This document shows positions 12,861 through 17,422 of a stretch of DNA of 17,422 nucleotides, piece after piece. The notes under the pieces were generated by a model. The model was not told the DNA's origin. It saw only the letters and a list, made by a program, of their open reading frames with translations, and made no database searches. Each line of letters begins with the position of its first letter. The stretch's first letter is position 1. This stretch comes from Oehlia diaphana (taxonomy: Eukaryota > Glomeromycota > Glomeromycetes > Glomerales > Glomeraceae), in the NCBI GenBank assembly GCA_003833135.1, contig QZLH01000539.1, positions 51,239 to 68,660 on the forward strand, given 5' to 3'. The translations under genes and the position numbers were made by a program.

Positions 12861-12941
12861 TAATAATCATAACTTTTCAAACTTTTAATAAAAGGTCATA
12901 TAATAATCATAACTTTTCAAACTTTTAATAAAAAGGTCATA
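12861..12941. repeat. 40-bp tandem duplication (two copies)
   Basis: A 40-bp unit beginning TAATAATCATAACTTTTCAA at 12861 is repeated directly from 12901. The second copy differs by one extra A in an A-run (41 bp). Near-identity indicates a recent duplication. It is followed by TGATTATTA, partly complementary to the unit start. Confidence 0.9.
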
Positions 12942-13693
12942 TGATTATTATATTTGAAGTAAAGAACTCTGTTTGTAGTAAAAGTCATTCTTTAAATTAC
13001 AACGCTATCATCAGATATCCTCATCCGTTTCTTGCCAGGCCTCTCTTCACTATCATTCTCCTTAGCAATACGTTTTGTAGAAATTCTTTCATTATCTGTT
13101 ATCGTTAGATATCTTTCGTTTCTCGCCAGTATGATGCTTTGTAGTCATATGAATTTCTATTTATACTCTTGCTTCCATCTTTAATATTTTACAATAGAGT
13201 AAGACATTGATGATAATTCTTTTTTCTATTCTGGCATAAAAAAAAGTCCAATTTGCATAATGTCTTATTATATCTCACAACATGATTAACTAAGACACGA
13301 ATGTAGAGTATAATACCATTAGAAAAGTATAACCTTGCAACAGTTTCTTTAACAGCCATCCAATTGTCTTTATATCAAAACAGGTGAAAATATTTAGGCT
13401 TGAAAATAATACAAAATTTTTTTAAAGTATTTCTAAAATTAATATTATTTTAAACTTTGAAATGTTAAATCTAATTTTTGTAATTATTCTTTTGATTAAA
13501 TAATCCATTATCTAGAATTTTTATTAATGTTAATATTGTGTATATTTGTAATTAAAGATATGAATAATGTTATAATATAAGTTACTCTATTTTCTAAAAA
13601 AATTTTTTATTTAAAAAATTCAGTTTGTAAAATTTTCTTTTATAAAAATTTTGTGATTAGGTTTATTTTGTCTTGCTTTACTTATTAAAATTT
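12942..13693. other. AT-rich non-coding stretch containing a small gene remnant
   Basis: Apart from the short minus-strand remnant at 12992-13148, this stretch shows only short interrupted frames and homopolymer runs. No RNA gene or repeat was recognised in 13150-13693. Confidence 0.45.
12992..13148 (-). pseudogene. Possible frameshifted remnant of a Lys/Arg-rich coding tail
   Basis: On the minus strand an ATG at 13148 opens MTTKHHTGEKRKISNDNR and stops at 13092. The next frame, open from about 13093 to a stop at 12992, contains GKKRMRISDDS. The two frames share a repeated motif (GEKRKISNDN and GKKRMRISDDS), and the segment is less AT-rich than its surroundings, so it looks like the basic end of a coding sequence with one frameshift. 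I cannot name the parent gene. Confidence 0.25.
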
Positions 13694-13893
13694 AAAGTCT
13701 TATATATTTCTATTTCTAATAAATCCCTATCAATTATAATATCAGCTGTATAACATTATCTGTATCGTTGCTGTCCAAAGTCCTTAGACGGCTAAAGTCT
13801 TATATATTTCTATTTCTAATAAATCCCTATCAATTATAATATCAGCTGTATAACATTATCTGTATCGTGCTGTCCAAAGTCCTTAGCCGGCTA
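13694..13893. repeat. 100-bp tandem duplication (two copies)
   Basis: A 100-bp unit starting AAAGTCTTATATATTTCTAT at 13694 is repeated directly from 13794. Visible differences are one deleted T (CGTTGC versus CGTGC) and one substitution (TTAGACGGC versus TTAGCCGGC). This level of identity in otherwise eroded DNA implies a recent duplication. Confidence 0.92.
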
Positions 13894-14393
13894 ACTAGTT
13901 GATAAATTGTAGCCAAGGGCTTTAACTTCTTTAATTCTCATTAACAAAGGGTCGTCATATTAATGGTGATATCGTTCACCTTGGTCGATACCGTCTCCTG
14001 CTTGAAAGCATCTTGATAATCCAATAAATTTAGGCCAAATTCTTCAGGACAATCCAAAGCTTCTTATGATTTATGATTGCATCCTCAATTATAATGTGTA
14101 TTAAATGAATTGGTATGTAATATCAGTTGTATAATTTTAATTTTTAGATTATGATAAAGGTTTTTTATTTTTTAACTCTATAATTTTTTAAAAGATATAA
14201 TTGATACTATAGTATGGAAAAATATGAAAAAATTAGAGATGTCTTTAGAAGTACTACTATAATCCATAATCCAATCCTGCTGTAGTTGTTTCTGATCCTG
14301 AAAGTTATCATAGCATATTGAGGGCATTGAGTGGTAGTTTTTACATTCACTATACTATTTTGTATTATCTCCTGATTTTATGTAAATAAGGAG

Positions 14394-14559
14394 TTCTTAT
14401 ATGAAAGTTCTATTTCAATTCCATAAAACTACTCTAATACTTCCTTGTATGAAATCTCTATTTCGATTTCATAAATATACAAAATTTTAGGGAAATAAAT
14501 AATATTAATAGGATAATTCTAATGCTTTCTTGTATGGAACATCTATTTCAATTCTATAT
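14394..14559. repeat. Three-copy degenerate direct repeat (about 33-42 bp)
   Basis: Related units start at 14394, 14441 and 14527. Each follows the pattern TTCTTGTATGAAA, a short variable part, then TCTATTTCAATTCCATA. The second and third copies also share about nine bases upstream (CTAATAC / CTAATGC). Spacing is irregular (47 and 86 bp) and the copies diverge at several positions, pointing to an old duplication. Confidence 0.6.
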
Positions 14560-16440
14560 AATAAAAATATTTAAGTAAAATATTTCTTAAAATTTTTGAT
14601 AAACTAAATATTTCCAAATTTTTCTTTCAACCTTCTTTTAAGCATTTTTTAATATCAAAATTATGTTGTCGTAATAAAATTATTTTTAAACTATTATATA
14701 TTTTTTGTATATTATCTGGTAGGCAATTATAAAGTCTTTGGGTCAATTCTTGTGAGACATTCTCGAATATTATAAAATTGGATTATCATACATCACAGAA
14801 ATCTCCAGTACTACATACTGCAAATCAACCTCTTTTATCTTCATCCGCAAAAGAGCAATATTTTAAATTTTTGATTTTTTGGTTACATCAATTTAAATTA
14901 TTCAGGTGATTTGAAATACATTTCTAATCAAGTTTTTACTCGGAATTTTTCTTATGAATCTATATTAAAAGCATCTACTAATGTAAGAATTATTTGTGTA
15001 TATTGTATTTGTAATTTTCAATTAGTTGTGAGTTGTAACTATGTAACTATATATTAAAAACATATTTTACTTTATCCACACTTGACTCAATAAAAATGAC
15101 ATTCATTCAAGGTCAGTTTCTGAATCCTCTGGTGAATGATAAAGGTTGTCATTGCATACTAATTTTAACTCTTAGGTTCAAATTGGATTATTTTTTCATA
15201 AAGAATAATTAGAAATCTCAGAAATTTTGATCAATTTTCCAAAAAATTTTTATAGGGATTCCTTCTGCTAATTATTTTTTCTGTCGACAATTATACTTCT
15301 TATGTAAAATAAAACTTTCTAAATTATATTCTATTAGTGATAATCATTACGTGATTCTTTCAGTTTTAGACTTTGTATCATAATGTATTATTTCTATTTT
15401 CAAATTATATTACAGGTAATGTGATTATTGAGAAACTGAATTATATTAAATATGAATTTCAAATAATATATATCCAAATGCCATTGACTGGTGACTTCAA
15501 TATCATAAGAACATTTTAGCCAGTTCACAAGTATGTGATACATTTCAGAATTACACATGTTTTTGTGAGGGACATGAACAGCACACTCGGCATCAAAATA
15601 TCTTGATTGATCCTCTTTTTCTATCCATTTGCCAAAGTTCTATAACAGTCTTGACTGGTTAATTCTGGTAATTATCTATATAGATGAGAATTTAATCCCA
15701 CTTTTTTTATTTAATAAATTTAAGTATGTAACTATCTCTTAATTGTATATATATATATCAAAAGTTTAACTAGTAGTTAATTCTGTTAATTATCCAGCTA
15801 CATTATAGGTATTCCTATTATTCAAATAATACAATTAATTTTAGATTGCAAATTTATAATATTAAAGCATGAAAATATATACTTACGTGCAATAATCACA
15901 ATACCAGCAACTTAATTCATCATTAAATGTACAATATTGATAAATGAGTGAGATTCTTTTTTTAATAGAGGTCTCATCATCTTTATCAATATTAATAATG
16001 CTATCATTATTTGTATTATTTGGAAGTAAATCTGAAAATGTGAATTATTCAACTCCTTTTTGAATCTTCTTGGTGATTATAGTTCAAAGTGTGTATGATA
16101 TTGTATAAAATAAATATCAATAATCAATCAATATTCTGTAGTTAAATTAGTTAAATTCTTGTAATTACAGTGGATAAACATTTGATATATAATGCTTACT
16201 TGAAAGATTTAAGCTATGTATTCTTTGAAATTGTTAATTAAGTATGAATACTCAAGTACTGTTTTTGTATAAGCCTGTCCAACTATTTAAAGGATTATTT
16301 AAATTTTAAGCTAAAAACAAATTGGAATATTAGTAAAAAGATGATGAAAATCACGTGTCTGATTTCTTCGGAATGAAAACTAGAAAAATGATCATTTATC
16401 AAGTTTTTTCCAGGATTTTTTTTATAAGGAGGCCCATGGT

Positions 16441-16700
16441 AATTATGTAAAACTAGAAAAGGAAGGGAATTAGAATAAAGAATAGGTAATGGAGGAGAAA
16501 TAGGGCAAAAGAAAAGGATTAAGATTAAGCAGGAGTGGATTACAATAGTGATGAGGCAGAAAGGAATTAGAGTAAAAATTAGGTAAAGGAAGGGTTAGGT
16601 AGGGAATTAGATAAAATAGTGGATGATAAAGGAAAGGAGATAGGGACTGTCATGGTAAAAGAATGTTATAAAAATAGAAGTAAAATGGAGGGAATTATGT
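16441..16700 (+). repeat. C-poor, purine-rich tract with degenerate GGGAATTAGA units
   Basis: About 260 bases carry very few C residues on the plus strand but many G, which is sharply different from the T-rich flanks. A motif close to GGGAATTAGAATAAA occurs near 16464, 16562 and 16602, with GTAAAGGAAGGG-like continuations. There is no open reading frame. It may be a decayed satellite or part of a transposon; function is unknown. Confidence 0.55.
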
Positions 16701-16813
16701 TTAAATAAATGTTTTGTTTTTATTTTTTAAAAAGTTGACAAGAAATTTTATGGTTTATATACATGTTAAAACAATGTGAATGTTTGATTATTAATATATT
16801 TGTTGGGAATATA

Positions 16814-16828
16814 AGCCAAGGCTTGGCT
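16814..16828. repeat. Short palindrome AGCCAAGGCTTGGCT
   Basis: A perfect 7-bp inverted repeat around a single central G. GTAGCCAAG also occurs at 13909-13917, so the sequence is shared between two places 2.9 kb apart (see the possible inverted-repeat element). Confidence 0.5.
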
Positions 16829-17178
16829 ACAAACAATTGATAAACTGAGGGCTTATAAGTGGCTTGTATATTACTTCAATGTATTATTGATGTTAAACAA
16901 ACAAGTGGCTTACATTTTTCCATTCTGAAACATGTTTTAATACCCGAGAAGGAAAAAAATAATTAAATATATAAAAAACATTTTTCTTTGCTCTTAGATA
17001 TTCAAGTTTATCCAGAAAATTTTAATTAACAATGTATTTTCACATTAGAGAATTTTTCATGATCTAATAAAATTTCTAAATTTCACATTATTCGTATTAC
17101 TCTCTATTTAATAATATTTTTTTGGCTAGGAAGAATGTAAATTTGACACACAGCATAATTTATTAAACCCTTGTGACT

Positions 17179-17422
17179 AGGGATGGCAACGGTCACGGTC
17201 ATTAACCGGTTATGACCGGTCATGACCGTGACCGATATCGGTCGGTCAAAGACCTCTGACCGACCGACCGACCGTTTGACCGACCGGTCTGACCGACCGT
17301 TTAACCGATCCTAAAAATGTTTCGCAAACGTTTTTTAATTATTTTAATAGAAAACGTTGCGAAAACGTTTTTTATTAAGTATTTCATAAAAAAAAAAACG
17401 TTTCGCAAACGTTTTTAGGATC
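17179..17422. mobile_element. Partial transposon-like end (hAT-type TAGGGATGGCAACGG) with GC-rich repeats
   Basis: Near 17178 the sequence switches abruptly from AT-rich to a GC-rich block starting TAGGGATGGCAACGG, which resembles the termini of hAT-family DNA transposons. Inside are a 13-bp inverted repeat (17190-17202 with 17222-17234), a run of GACC units (about 17257-17300), and three near-palindromes of the AACGTTTCGCAAACGTT type up to the window edge. No transposase coding is visible; the element is cut off on the right. It could be a non-autonomous (MITE-like) copy. Confidence 0.4.
17307..17422. repeat. Imperfect 30-bp inverted repeat at the right edge
   Basis: The first 30 bases (starting GATCCTAAAAATGTTTCGC) and the last 30 (ending AAACGTTTTTAGGATC) are reverse complements at 26 of 30 positions. 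The core TTTCGCAAACGTTTTT also occurs directly in both arms because it is itself nearly palindromic. A third copy of the core (AACGTTGCGAAAACGTT) lies between at about 17353-17369. Confidence 0.75.

Larger units (their letters stand above)
13907..16836. mobile_element. Possible eroded inverted-repeat element without coding sequence
   Basis: TTGTAGCCAAG at 13907-13917 and its exact reverse complement CTTGGCTACAA at 16822-16832 are 2.9 kb apart. The 8-mer TTGATAAA abuts the left copy (13899-13906) and lies 4 nt beyond the right copy (16837-16844), like a target-site duplication. No transposase frame is present between them. Arms of 11 bp and an AT-rich 8-mer can arise by chance, so this is a weak call. 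Confidence 0.22.
13921..17179. other. Gene-free, AT-rich, repeat-containing region
   Basis: No intact gene was found in these 3.2 kb. Short interrupted frames occur, for example a minus-strand frame at 14627-14782 (52 codons without an ATG) and a plus-strand frame over about 14276-14388 containing VVVSDPESYHSIL, but neither has start, splice or family support. The region also holds the separately listed three-copy repeat and purine-rich tract. Confidence 0.5.

Noticed and set aside
14276..14388. Plus-strand frame containing VVVSDPESYHSIL, loosely like P450 or PurH motifs
   Set aside because: Short, no start or splice support, stops on both sides, and the resemblance is too weak to name a family.
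14627..14782. 52-codon minus-strand frame with plausible protein-like composition
   Set aside because: No ATG, no recognised family, and stops flank it. A frame of this length can occur by chance over 6 kb.
15170..15200. GGTTCAAATT resembling a tRNA T-loop
   Set aside because: No flanking T-stem pairing, and no acceptor, D or anticodon arms can be built around it.
16352..16357. A third CACGTG box
   Set aside because: It lies in gene-free DNA with no nearby start codon, so no regulatory role can be supported.

Overview
The window looks like nuclear DNA of an arbuscular mycorrhizal fungus (Glomeromycotina, probably Rhizophagus). It is strongly AT-rich. The genes are split by many short GT-AG introns (about 65-96 nt). 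One gene belongs to a protein-kinase family, with an N-terminal Cys-x2-Cys...Cys-x2-Cys segment and a Ser/Thr-rich tail, that I know as greatly expanded in Rhizophagus. The organism call is inference from style and family recognition, not from a database search.

Layout. (1) 1-1472: AT-rich non-coding DNA. It starts with a GC-rich hairpin followed by CTAG-T, which resembles a Helitron 3' end, and has two CACGTG boxes just upstream of the first gene. (2) 1473-6076, plus strand: a 12-exon gene for a 1264-residue DUF3684-type protein with an HSP90/sacsin-like (Bergerat) ATP-binding domain at its N terminus. (3) 6077-8366: AT-rich spacer with no recognisable gene. (4) 8367-10299, plus strand: a six-exon kinase gene that is complete in structure but has an in-frame TAG directly after the ATP-anchoring lysine, so it is best treated as a pseudogene or disrupted allele. 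(5) 10845-11713, minus strand: an intact six-exon gene for a 150-residue Ubc4/UBE2D-class ubiquitin-conjugating enzyme. Its catalytic cysteine (position 85) is Asp, and its catalytic Asp (position 117) is Cys. (6) 11714-17422: gene-free, repeat-rich DNA. It contains a 40-bp tandem duplication, a 100-bp tandem duplication, a three-copy degenerate repeat, a C-poor purine-rich tract, a possible eroded inverted-repeat element, and at the right edge a GC-rich ACCG-repeat block that begins like a hAT-type transposon terminus.

The three genes do not form a pathway or operon; this is ordinary eukaryotic gene spacing. The kinase and the E2 are convergent, with their stop codons about 545 bp apart. The most unusual item is the E2: its E3-contact residues, HPN motif and ubiquitin-contact residues are largely kept, while the active-site Cys and the gating Asp have exchanged identities. 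The second is the nonsense codon in an otherwise well-preserved kinase. No CRISPR array, tRNA or rRNA was found.
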